Source: Ruminococcaceae bacterium UBA1320 (GTDB lineage Bacteria > Bacillota > Clostridia > Oscillospirales > Ethanoligenentaceae). Taken from it: a stretch of DNA of 20,033 nt. A model generated the notes under the pieces. That model did not search any database. It was not told the origin of the DNA and was given only the letters and a program-made list of their open reading frames with translations. The stretch lies in contig DBTI01000271.1 in NCBI GenBank assembly GCA_002306975.1, positions 1-20,033 on the forward strand. The letters are read 5' to 3'. This document shows positions 7,962 through 15,490 of this stretch, piece after piece (position 1 is the first letter of the stretch; every line of letters starts with the position of its first letter). The translations under genes were made by a program, and so were the position numbers.

Positions 7962-8639
7962 ATGGATATTGCCGGGATAATATTAAGTTTGCTTCAGATT
8001 GCACTTGTTAGTATTATGCTTTCAGTCGATAACGTGGGCGCCATAGCGCTTGCCATCAGAAATCTGCCCGATAAAGAGGCAAAAAAGGCAAATCTGGTTG
8101 GCATTTCCGGTGCATTGGGCATACGTTTGATTTTTGCAATATTTTGCGTGAAACTCCTTGAAATACAATGGCTGCCCATTAAGCTGGCTGCCGGTCTTCT
8201 ACTTTTGTATGTTACATGGAACTTTATCAACCCAAAGGAAAACAACTCAAAGGTGAAATCCGAGGCGAGCTTTTGGAAGGCTGTCGCAAGCATACTTTTC
8301 GCTGACATAAGCATGAGCCTTGACAACGTGCTTTCAATGGTAAGTATGTCAAACGATAACATATGGCTTGTCGTTTACGGAATGGTCGTATCCTCAGTGG
8401 TTATATTCTTCTGTGCTGAATTCGTAAATAAGCTTATGCAAAAATTCAAAATTGTTATCTACATAGGCGCCGCTGTTCTTGTTCATACCGCCTTCTCCAT
8501 GATAGTGGAAGACGCCTTTATTGAACCGTACTTGACACATCTCCTCACCAGCCTGATCCCGTGGGTGGGAGCCATCATCATGTTCTCAGTCGGACTTGTT
8601 CTTGTCTTAAAAGATCGCAAACAAAGCAACAAGGCATAA
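7962..8639 (+). CDS. TerC-family integral membrane protein (YkoY/YjbE-like)
   Basis: 225 residues with about seven hydrophobic segments. The family signature is present twice, as expected of its internal repeat: SVDNVGAIALA (Asp23-Asn24) and SLDNVLSMVS (Asp121-Asn122), with a further acidic residue, Asp115, in the second half. TerC relatives in Firmicutes export manganese or metallate exported enzymes; the exact substrate here is inferred only from the family. The start ATG is preceded by AAAGGA. There is no clear terminator before the ABC binding-protein gene 180 bases downstream, so some read-through is possible, but a functional link is not obvious. Confidence 0.85.
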   Translation: MDIAGIILSLLQIALVSIMLSVDNVGAIALAIRNLPDKEAKKANLVGISGALGIRLIFAIFCVKLLEIQWLPIKLAAGLLLLYVTWNFINPKENNSKVKSEASFWKAVASILFADISMSLDNVLSMVSMSNDNIWLVVYGMVVSSVVIFFCAEFVNKLMQKFKIVIYIGAAVLVHTAFSMIVEDAFIEPYLTHLLTSLIPWVGAIIMFSVGLVLVLKDRKQSNKA

Positions 8640-8819
8640 CGAAAAAACATGAAATTTGTACTGTGCATTTTAGAGATAACAACTCAAAATTACATAAAAA
8701 TCGGGTAAAATTCTATGGTTATTATGTCACTTGTGTTGTAAACTTTGAGTAAAGTAAAGCGGCAGAAAAATATATGCTAACCGTTTTATGAAAAAAATAT
8801 CATTGGGAGGGTAAATGTA

Positions 8820-10412
8820 ATGTTCGGAAAAAAGAAAATCAAAGCAGCAGCTTTAGTGTTATCACTTACTATGGTAGCATCCGCAATGGCAGGCTGCAGC
8901 AGTTCGACCCCATCATCATCCGGCAGTACTTCCGGCAGCGCAGACGGTGCAAAACTTTCATTCACCTACAATCTTGAGGGCAAATATCTCAACTGGATGA
9001 AGGACCTTGCTATTTGGCCGGAAATGCAGAAACAGTCAAATACCGACATAACACTTGTTAACGGCGGCGACGATGACGACCACTATTATCAGAACATCGA
9101 CTTGAAGGTCAGCTCAGGCGGCTTGGGCGATGCTGCTATAGCAAGACTCTCACAGGTACAGGTTTACGGAGCACAGGGTGCATTCCAGGATCTCGCACCG
9201 CTGATCGATAAGTATGCTCCGAATATCAAAAAGTATATTGATTCAAACCCAGAATACAAATCAATGGTTACTGATAAAGACGGCCACATCTATGGAATCA
9301 CTGCAGAATATCCTTTGATTACAAACGTAACATTCTACAGAGAAGACATGTTCAAGGCTGCAGGCATCACATCGAACCCGACAACAATCGCAGATTTCAC
9401 AAAAACTCTTGAAACTTTGAAAACAAAGTTTGGTTCAACTCAGGGCTATTATCCTTTCACAGGCCGTGACAGCTACCTTCACTTTGCAGAGTGCTTCGGC
9501 GCTGATGACTATATAGACGACAGCGGCAAAGTACACGGCATCTATGATTACGGTATCGGCAACGGCACCGGTTATGATGTACATGCAGCAGGCTTTAAGG
9601 ATATGCTTACATGGTACAATCAGCTTTATACAAAAGGCCTCATCGATCCTGAATGGGTAGCAGGTACTCAGACAGAAGAGACCTGGCAGACAAAGATGTT
9701 GACAGGCAAAGGAACAGTCGGAGACGACTTTCCAACCCGTCCGACATGGTTCATGAACAACGGCGGTCCTTCAAACGATAAGAACTATTCAATCAAAGTT
9801 ATGAACTTCTTCAAAGATACCAAAGGCAATGATATTAAGCGTTGGAACTATGACGCGACAATTCGTACAGACAGATATCTTGTTATCCCGGCTGCTTCAA
9901 AGAACGCTGAGGCTGTCCTCAAGTTTGAAGACTTCCTGTTCTCTGATAAAGGCCTGCAATTAATGCACTACGGCATTGAAGGAACAACCACAGAGAAGCA
10001 GTCTGACGGCACATACAAATGGCTTAAAGACTTCGGCGCTGAGGCTGTAAAACCTCTTGGCACAACCAACTACGGTATGTATCAGGATCGTTTAACCTTC
10101 CCGTTCCCTGTTGACAATGCAGCATACTATGATTCTCTTGATACACTTACAAAATCTTATGCCAGCGACTACTTCACAAAGTATGCTAAAGCAGCGAAGC
10201 CAATCGTTTACTCCGCTGATCAGCAGAAACAAAGAAGCCAGTTACTTGCAAAGTATCAGACCGAATTTACAGCTGAGGTTCTCGGCTTTGTAAACGGCAA
10301 GACTGCAATCAACGATGCCAACTGGGCAAAATTCCTTGCAGATATGGACAGCGACGGTTATACCGCAATCCACAAGATTGATCAAGACGCGTATGACGCA
10401 ATGCAGAAGTAA
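8820..10412 (+). CDS. Extracellular solute-binding lipoprotein of a sugar ABC importer (LplA/YtcQ type)
   Basis: 530-residue binding protein that captures an oligosaccharide or sugar derivative outside the membrane for the two following permeases. The N terminus is a lipoprotein signal: MFGKKKIKA, a hydrophobic stretch, then SAMAGC with lipid-modified Cys26, followed by a Ser/Thr/Gly-rich tether to about residue 42. The size is typical of the long LplA-like group rather than the 400-residue MalE-like group. GGGAGG lies 9 bases before the start. Codon use looks optimised, as expected for an abundant protein. A stable hairpin after the stop probably holds binding-protein mRNA above permease mRNA. 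No ATPase gene is present, so a shared MsmX-type ATPase is presumably used (inference). Confidence 0.9.
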   Translation: MFGKKKIKAAALVLSLTMVASAMAGCSSSTPSSSGSTSGSADGAKLSFTYNLEGKYLNWMKDLAIWPEMQKQSNTDITLVNGGDDDDHYYQNIDLKVSSGGLGDAAIARLSQVQVYGAQGAFQDLAPLIDKYAPNIKKYIDSNPEYKSMVTDKDGHIYGITAEYPLITNVTFYREDMFKAAGITSNPTTIADFTKTLETLKTKFGSTQGYYPFTGRDSYLHFAECFGADDYIDDSGKVHGIYDYGIGNGTGYDVHAAGFKDMLTWYNQLYTKGLIDPEWVAGTQTEETWQTKMLTGKGTVGDDFPTRPTWFMNNGGPSNDKNYSIKVMNFFKDTKGNDIKRWNYDATIRTDRYLVIPAASKNAEAVLKFEDFLFSDKGLQLMHYGIEGTTTEKQSDGTYKWLKDFGAEAVKPLGTTNYGMYQDRLTFPFPVDNAAYYDSLDTLTKSYASDYFTKYAKAAKPIVYSADQQKQRSQLLAKYQTEFTAEVLGFVNGKTAINDANWAKFLADMDSDGYTAIHKIDQDAYDAMQK

Positions 10413-10427
10413 TTTTTAGGTAGTTGT

Positions 10428-10474
10428 TTGCTTTCGCTCTTTTGATCGAAGCGAAAGAGCGAAAGCAATATTTT
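10428..10474 (+). terminator. Intra-operon hairpin between binding protein and permease
   Basis: Perfect 15-bp inverted repeat TTGCTTTCGCTCTTT (10428-10442) / AAAGAGCGAAAGCAA (10454-10468), followed by TATTTT. It resembles a leaky terminator or 3' stabilising hairpin, placed where importer operons usually reduce permease expression relative to the binding protein. Confidence 0.7.
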
Positions 10475-10498
10475 AAAGCGTAAGAGGGTGCAAAGCGT

Positions 10499-11464
10499 TT
10501 GATAAACCAAGCCGCTGTTACTACAAGTCAACGAAAGAAAAAAGGATTATTGCAGCGCGCAGCTCAAAACCTTAAGGATAGCAAATTACTCTGGATAATG
10601 CTTATCCCCGGTCTGCTTGTCCTTGTTCTTTTCAAAATCGCCCCTATTTTCGGAATAGCGATAGCTTTTCAGAACTACAGCCCGTTTCTCGGCGTGTTCA
10701 AGAGCGAATGGGTAGGATTTAAAAACTTCCAAACATTTTTATCAGATCCATATGCCTTAACCCTTATAAAAAATACTGTTTTACTTGCGTTCTGGACACT
10801 TATTTTTTCATTCCCTATTCCAGTTGTCTTTGCATTATTCCTCAATGAAGTTAAAAGCAAAGTGATTAAAACAGGCGTTCAAACTGTTAGCTTCTTCCCT
10901 TACTTTATCTCCACAGCGGTTGCTGTCAGTATTTTAATCAGTTTCGTTTCCCCTTCAGAAGGTCTTATTAATATTCTTTTGCTTCATATGGGTATAAAGC
11001 CTATATTCTTTATGTCTACTCCAGGTTGGTTTATACCTCTTTATGTTATTCTGTCAGTTTGGCAGACATTTGGTTATAACGCAATAGTTTATCTCGCTGC
11101 TATCACCGGTATTGATACAACCTTATATGAGGCTGCGGATATGGATGGTGCAGGCAGATGGAAGCAAATGTTCTATGTCACACTGCCATCAATTAAGAAT
11201 ATGATTGTTACGATGTTTATACTCAACATGGGCAGCATCCTGTCTGTTGATATTAACAAAGTGTTGATGATGTATAACCCGAGCATTTACTCGACTGCTG
11301 ATGTTCTTCAGACTTATGTTTACCGTATGGCTTTCGCTACCAATGGCTTCCCGGATTACAGCCTTGGCGCTGCTGTCGGTTTGTTTCAGTCAGTATTTGC
11401 CTTTATTTTAGTTTTCGCTACGAATCAAGTTTCCAAAAAGTTCTCCGAATCAGCTATATTTTAG
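10499..11464 (+). CDS. ABC sugar importer permease, LplB type
   Basis: 321-residue inner-membrane permease with a positively charged N terminus (QRKKKG), then LLWIMLIPGLLVLVLF and about five further membrane segments. The MalF-type EAA loop that docks the ATPase is at 211-230: EAADMDGAG ending in TLP. I use TTG 10499 as start: AGAGGGTG lies 8 bases upstream, and the next in-frame ATG falls inside the first membrane helix. The stop TAG overlaps the Shine-Dalgarno of the next permease, which shows tight coupling. It pairs with the next gene to form the translocation channel. Confidence 0.9.
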   Translation: MINQAAVTTSQRKKKGLLQRAAQNLKDSKLLWIMLIPGLLVLVLFKIAPIFGIAIAFQNYSPFLGVFKSEWVGFKNFQTFLSDPYALTLIKNTVLLAFWTLIFSFPIPVVFALFLNEVKSKVIKTGVQTVSFFPYFISTAVAVSILISFVSPSEGLINILLLHMGIKPIFFMSTPGWFIPLYVILSVWQTFGYNAIVYLAAITGIDTTLYEAADMDGAGRWKQMFYVTLPSIKNMIVTMFILNMGSILSVDINKVLMMYNPSIYSTADVLQTYVYRMAFATNGFPDYSLGAAVGLFQSVFAFILVFATNQVSKKFSESAIF

Positions 11465-11476
11465 GAGCAACAAAAT

Positions 11477-12352
11477 ATGAAAAAGAAAAGTACCGCATTT
11501 GACTATGTCAATACCATTTTACTCATACTTCTAGCTCTTGTATGCATTTATCCGTTTTTAAACATTCTTTGTGTTTCGCTTTCAGACGGTAAGGCAGTTA
11601 TGGCGGGTAAGGTTTATATTTGGCCTGCAGACGCTAACATATATGCCTATAAATACATCCTCAGTTCCCCGCGCCTTGGTGTTTTGCAGGCATTATGGAA
11701 TTCAGTCTGGTATACCGGAGTAGGTACCGTAGTTGCTGTTTTTGTAACATTCATGTCGGCGTATGTTCTTTCACGCAAAAGATTCAAGGCAAGCAAGGTC
11801 ATAATGACGCTTTTCCTGATCACATACGTATTCGAGGCCGGTTTGATCCCAAACTACATTATCAACCGTTCTCTCGGACTTGTTAACAACCCCCTCATCA
11901 TGATTCTGCCGCCGGCAATCAACACCTTCTATCTGATAATCAGCAAATCATTCCTGAATGAGATTCCTGAATCTATAGAAGAAGCGGCATTCATAGACGG
12001 CGCTAATGATTTCCAGATTTTCTCGAAGATATTCTTCCCGATATCTAAGCCATCAATAGCAACAATTGCTTTGTTCTACGCAGTTACAAGATGGAACGAT
12101 TTCCTTAATCCTCTTATCTACTTGCAGAATGATGCTTTAAAGCCCTTACAGCTCATCCTTTACAGCTTCTGCATCAGCACCGACAGAACCGGTTCAATGC
12201 TTGAAAATGTGATGGTAAACGGCGTAATGATTATGCACAGCAACATTGCCGATGCTATGATTTTCTTAACGATTATCCCAATTGTCATAGCTTATCCTTT
12301 CGCTCAGAAATACTTTACGAAGGGTATCCTCGTTGGTTCAGTCAAAGAATAA
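11477..12352 (+). CDS. ABC sugar importer permease, LplC/YtcP type
   Basis: 291-residue inner-membrane permease, partner of the preceding one. It starts MKKKSTAFDYVNTILLILLALVC-like (charged, then hydrophobic) and carries the MalG-type EAA loop at about 168-191: EEAAFIDGAND ending in FPISKP. The C terminus GILVGSVKE is typical of YtcP/LplC proteins (KGA/GxxKG-type ending). TAGGAG, overlapping the upstream stop, lies 8 bases before the ATG. It is the last gene of the transporter; a 391-base gap with hairpins follows. No ATP-binding subunit is encoded in the window. Confidence 0.9.
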   Translation: MKKKSTAFDYVNTILLILLALVCIYPFLNILCVSLSDGKAVMAGKVYIWPADANIYAYKYILSSPRLGVLQALWNSVWYTGVGTVVAVFVTFMSAYVLSRKRFKASKVIMTLFLITYVFEAGLIPNYIINRSLGLVNNPLIMILPPAINTFYLIISKSFLNEIPESIEEAAFIDGANDFQIFSKIFFPISKPSIATIALFYAVTRWNDFLNPLIYLQNDALKPLQLILYSFCISTDRTGSMLENVMVNGVMIMHSNIADAMIFLTIIPIVIAYPFAQKYFTKGILVGSVKE

Positions 12353-12479
12353 TAGCGGTGCAATGAGGTGTGCCGGTATGGGCGGGTATCTGTAAATATA
12401 AGTTTAAATTTATAAGAAATATTTGGATTTATGTTAAGACCGACCTTTACCGGTTAAACCCAAAGGGCATTATCTTATC

Positions 12480-12520
12480 CACGGCGGAAACCTTACAGGC
12501 AGACGCCGTGTTTGCTGTTT
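12480..12520 (+). terminator. Possible terminator of the ABC importer operon
   Basis: 7-bp GC-rich stem CACGGCG/CGCCGTG with a 17-base loop, followed by TTTGCTGTTT. The long loop and interrupted T-run make it a weak candidate. It lies about 130 bases after the permease stop. Confidence 0.4.
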
Positions 12521-12529
12521 ATGGGTAAA

Positions 12530-12575
12530 CTATATACAACTGAATAAATAGTAATATATGAACAGTTGTATATAG
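12530..12575. repeat. Perfect 13-bp inverted repeat
   Basis: CTATATACAACTG (12530-12542) and CAGTTGTATATAG (12563-12575), separated by 20 AT-rich bases. There is no T-run directly after it. It could be an operator pair, a transcript hairpin, or a remnant of a small mobile element. Confidence 0.6.
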
Positions 12576-12743
12576 GGACGGGCTAAACGCCATGGCACGT
12601 GCGATTTTTCGCTTCGCAAACGCACATGTACAATATATTACACAACAGCCTGGTGCTATGATCAGATGCATTAAAGCTTATTGTGTTATTTATAAACTAA
12701 GGCTACGTCCAGTTAAGTTTTAGCCCTCCGGAAGGGAATATAT

Positions 12744-14021
12744 ATGATTAAAAAAGCAGTTGTTAGCGACGATCTGACTGGCGGAATGGACGCAGGAGTG
12801 CAGCTTACCAAAAAAGGATATACAGTCAATGTAATTCTTGACGTAGATGCAACTGATAAAATATTAAAAACCGGTGATATTGCGATTTTCGATATTGAAA
12901 GCAGATATGCCGATTCAGAAGAAGCTTCAGATAAAGTAACAAAGGTTCTTTCATTAATGGATAGTTATGGACTGACACTTTGTTATAAAAAAATAGACTC
13001 CACACTACGCGGAAATCTCGGCAAGGAAATGGAAGTTATACTGGATAAAAACGATAATCTTACAATCGCCTTTGTCCCTGCGCTGCCCTATAACGGCAGA
13101 ACAACCTTTAACAGCAGGCAATATATCTATGACATACCGGTAACAAGGTATGATATTTCTAAGGATCCTATCAAGCCAGTTCCGACTTCCTTTATTCCCG
13201 ATCTTCTTAAAAAGCAAACCGATAAAAAGATATCCTGCATAAAGCTGGAGGATGTCAGGGCAGGCTCCGGAAAGCTGCCGGACATCATAAAAGGCTGCAG
13301 AGATAAGGGCGCGCGCATAGTCGTTTTCGATACAGAGACAGACAGCGACTTGTATACAATCGCACAGGGCATAGCCAACAGCAGTATGGAGGTTCTGCCG
13401 GTTGGCTCCGCTGGTTTATTCCCCGCAACGTTTAGCGACGCGTTTCCCCCGAGCGTGAAAAAACCTGTGCAGATTAATGAGGGCCCGTTGCTTATTATGT
13501 CGAGTTCCTCCGCTAAAGCTACAAAACAGCAAATTACATATGCCCGCAAACACGGTGTAAAAACAGTAACGGTAAACATAGAGAACATGTTGGGCGGGAA
13601 CGACGCTTATAAATCTGAAGTTGATAAAACCATTTCCGAAGTATGTGGGCATTTTGACAAGGGCTATAATGTCCTTGTTGACTTCGGTGTTTCTGTAAAC
13701 AAGGCGGACAAGGATAACGCCGCTCAGTTTGTAGAAAACCGGACATTACGGCGCGGCTTTGCATGTGATGTGGTCAGCAAAGTAAAACAAGACTCACATA
13801 TAGTCAGCCTGATGATTATCGGAGGCGACACTGCGGGCAAAGTTCTGACAAGCACGGGCTCATACGGAATAAAGATAATCGGAGAGCCTGTGCCTTATGT
13901 GCCCGCCGGAATGATTCAGGGCGGACTGCTGGACGGCGTATGCTTTATTACGAAAGCCGGCGGATTTGGCCGTCAGGACTGTATTATCGACTGTATAAAT
14001 TATCTGAAAGATCCAAATTGA
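12744..14021 (+). CDS. Four-carbon acid sugar kinase family protein (DUF1537, OtnK-like)
   Basis: 425-residue cytoplasmic kinase of the family that phosphorylates D-threonate, D-erythronate and related sugar acids. Seen: DDLTGGMDAG at 9-18 and KKIDSTLRGN at 82-91 (substrate side), VPALPYNGR at 111-119, and in the C-terminal nucleotide-binding domain IIGGDTAGKVL and KAGGFGRQD (about 404-412). The length is normal for the family. AAGGGA stands before the ATG. It is a single gene ending in a good terminator. Its usual partners (PdxA2-type dehydrogenase, OtnC aldolase, OtnI isomerase) are not in this window, so the substrate remains open. The neighbouring importer and Asp-box gene suggest a role in sugar-acid catabolism (inference). 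Confidence 0.88.
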   Translation: MIKKAVVSDDLTGGMDAGVQLTKKGYTVNVILDVDATDKILKTGDIAIFDIESRYADSEEASDKVTKVLSLMDSYGLTLCYKKIDSTLRGNLGKEMEVILDKNDNLTIAFVPALPYNGRTTFNSRQYIYDIPVTRYDISKDPIKPVPTSFIPDLLKKQTDKKISCIKLEDVRAGSGKLPDIIKGCRDKGARIVVFDTETDSDLYTIAQGIANSSMEVLPVGSAGLFPATFSDAFPPSVKKPVQINEGPLLIMSSSSAKATKQQITYARKHGVKTVTVNIENMLGGNDAYKSEVDKTISEVCGHFDKGYNVLVDFGVSVNKADKDNAAQFVENRTLRRGFACDVVSKVKQDSHIVSLMIIGGDTAGKVLTSTGSYGIKIIGEPVPYVPAGMIQGGLLDGVCFITKAGGFGRQDCIIDCINYLKDPN

Positions 14022-14037
14022 TATTGGGAAGTATCTT

Positions 14038-14078
14038 ATGCCGATTTCCGCTTATACGGGAATCGGCATTATAATTTT
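14038..14078 (+). terminator. Terminator of the kinase gene
   Basis: 13-bp stem ATGCCGATTTCCG (14038-14050) / CGGGAATCGGCAT (14057-14069) with one G-U and a 6-base loop, followed by TATAATTTT. Confidence 0.85.
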
Positions 14079-14084
14079 GACTAA

Positions 14085-14120
14085 CAAAAAAGCGGTGCGG
14101 TTCAATTTGAACCGCGCCGC
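14085..14120 (-). terminator. Terminator of the AraC-family gene (minus strand)
   Basis: Stem GCGGTGCGGTTCAA (14092-14105) / TTGAACCGCGCCGC (14107-14120) with one G-U. Read on the minus strand it is followed directly by TTTTTTGT (plus-strand A-run near 14086-14091). It lies about 80 bases after the AraC stop. Confidence 0.8.
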
Positions 14121-14137
14121 CGATTTGAGTTCCAAAT

Positions 14138-14182
14138 GTTATCTTCCTACCGGAGGCCATCCGCTTCGGCGAGGGAGATAAC
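14138..14182. repeat. Copy B of the GTTATCTCCC palindromic repeat
   Basis: 45 bp. Terminal arms GTTATCTTCCT and AGGGAGATAAC pair with one G-U, with an inner CCGGAG/CTTCGG stem. The right flank AAAAC is shared, in opposite orientation, with copy C. A separate small AT hairpin, AAAACAAA/TTTGTTTT, follows up to the AraC stop codon. Confidence 0.7.
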
Positions 14183-14202
14183 AAAACAAATTCGTTTTGT
14201 TT

Positions 14203-15042
14203 TTATTTCGGGGTTGTATCTCTGTACGTAACAGGCGATATTCCTGTTACAATTTTAAATACCTTTGAAAAGTAGAATGGGTCTTCAAAACCGATTGACT
14301 TAGCAATTTCACAAATGTTAAGCGAAGTGTCTTTAAGAAGCAGTTTTGCCCTCTGAATGCGAACCTCGTTTATATATTTCGGAATAGACAGCCCCACTTT
14401 TAATTTAAAAAGCTTTGAAAAATAGGAGCGGCTGTAGCTCACATAATTACAAAGCAGATTAACATCAATATCGGTGTGATAGTTAAGGTTAATAAACATC
14501 AACGCTTTATTGATTACCTCATCTTTAGAAACCTTGCTTGGTTCTATCTCGTTTTGTGAATCAATTTCAAGCAGTTGTGAAAACAAAAGATATAGATATC
14601 CTGTTGATTTGAGTGCATGAGGGTCGCCTTCATTGCCCATGCTGTCAATTATTTTTTCAAGAAGGTCCTTGATCACAGCCGTATTTGAATTTAAAATGAC
14701 AAAACTGTTAAGGCTTATGCTAAGGTCTTTCATAATATTTTCGCTTATATTGCCGTTGAAAGAAACCCACATAAGCTCCCACGGGTCTTTCGGATCGGTA
14801 TAATACAAATGCTTTACACCCGGAAAAAGCACAAAAATATCCCCTGCGGACAGTGTTATATTCTTATCTTCCTGGCAAAGCGTTCCCCGGCCTTTTACAA
14901 TGAGCACGATTTTATAGTCGGACAGAATGCGAGGGCCGATCCTGTGGCTGGGTTCACATACGCGATGCCCTGCCCACGCTATATATACCGAGGAATTAAG
15001 TTCTTCAAAGGTTGGTGTGTGGAAATGTTGCAATAGCTCCAT
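14203..15042 (-). CDS. AraC-family transcriptional regulator with cupin sensor domain
   Basis: 279 residues. The N-terminal half (about 20-110) is a sugar-binding cupin: SAGDIFVLFPGVKHLYY, then WELMWVSFNG, as in sugar-responsive AraC regulators. The C-terminal about 100 residues hold two helix-turn-helix motifs: LLCNYVSYSRSYFSKLFK and ICEIAKSIGFEDPFYFSKVF, ending in the consensus ITGISPxxYR-like GISPVTYRD. The start ATG is preceded by TGGAGG. It is transcribed alone, from a TTGACA promoter 230-260 bases upstream that is overlapped by a palindrome, and ends in a strong minus-strand terminator. The likely target is the Asp-box gene promoter, which carries a 21-bp-spaced direct repeat (inference). 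Confidence 0.93.
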   Translation of the reverse strand: MELLQHFHTPTFEELNSSVYIAWAGHRVCEPSHRIGPRILSDYKIVLIVKGRGTLCQEDKNITLSAGDIFVLFPGVKHLYYTDPKDPWELMWVSFNGNISENIMKDLSISLNSFVILNSNTAVIKDLLEKIIDSMGNEGDPHALKSTGYLYLLFSQLLEIDSQNEIEPSKVSKDEVINKALMFINLNYHTDIDVNLLCNYVSYSRSYFSKLFKLKVGLSIPKYINEVRIQRAKLLLKDTSLNICEIAKSIGFEDPFYFSKVFKIVTGISPVTYRDTTPK

Positions 15043-15260
15043 AATTGCCTCCAGTATGGTCTAAATAGCGGTTAATCGTTACGGCTGCATGCTTAATGTC
15101 AGGGAAACTACTAATCTAGATATGATGTCGTTTTTATCAGTGATTCCCAAGCTGCAAAAAATAAAAGCCGGTAATAATCGCATAAATGCCAATTATTACT
15201 GACTTTTGTTTTGTAAGATTAAATTGCCGCATTAGTGAAAACAATCAATTGCTACGCTCG

Positions 15261-15278
15261 AACCATGTATACATAGTT
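15261..15278. promoter_or_regulatory. 18-bp palindrome overlapping the AraC-gene -10 and start site
   Basis: AAC-C-ATGTATACAT-A-GTT: symmetric except for one base pair, with a perfect 10-bp core. Its position over the -10 and +1 is typical of a repressor operator. The sequence is not AraC-like; a dimeric repressor (GntR, TetR or LacI type) is more likely. Confidence 0.5.
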
Positions 15279-15303
15279 TATTACAAAAACAGCAAGTTGT
15301 CAA
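15275..15303 (-). promoter_or_regulatory. Sigma-A promoter of the AraC-family gene
   Basis: On the minus strand: consensus -35 TTGACA (15298-15303), 17-base spacer, -10 TAAACT (15275-15280). The start point would fall near 15268, giving a leader of about 225 bases. Confidence 0.65.
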
Positions 15304-15490
15304 TGCAATAATATGTTTAATACGCACAATCTAGGTTCGAAGCTCAACATAAATTCATCAATGCAAAAAATATAACCGGCAAAACAGAAGTCCAGTGACA
15401 ATTAGCTTAAAAAATCCGTAAAAACAGTTGGATATATTGTTTTTAGTATTTAAAGATTAACTGCATAATATTCACATATAAAATGCTGCT

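Larger units (their letters stand above)
12353..12743. other. 391-base intergenic region rich in inverted repeats
   Basis: Holds a hairpin with CACGGCG (12480-12486) / CGCCGTG (12504-12510) followed by T-rich sequence, a perfect 13-bp inverted repeat at 12530-12575, and an imperfect CACGTGCG/CGCACATG pair around 12597-12620. No clear sigma-A promoter or small gene is visible. The Shine-Dalgarno of the kinase sits in CCCTCCGGAAGGG (about 12722-12734), which could fold on itself. Confidence 0.5.
15043..15490. other. 448-base gap upstream of the AraC-family gene
   Basis: Contains the AraC promoter and palindrome (15261-15303). GCTCGAACC (15256-15264) and GGTTCGAAGC (around 15333-15342) form an imperfect inverted repeat. 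A weak all-AT stem AAAAACA/TGTTTTT (15420-15444) could act after the Asp-box gene. No gene is seen in it. Confidence 0.5.

Noticed and set aside
8672..8679. GAGATAAC after the TerC-family gene as a fourth palindromic repeat
   Set aside because: Only eight bases match, and there is no G-run or opposing GTTATC arm.
15256..15342. tRNA-like GGTTCGA motif
   Set aside because: No acceptor stem, anticodon arm or CCA end can be built around it; it is half of a short imperfect inverted repeat.
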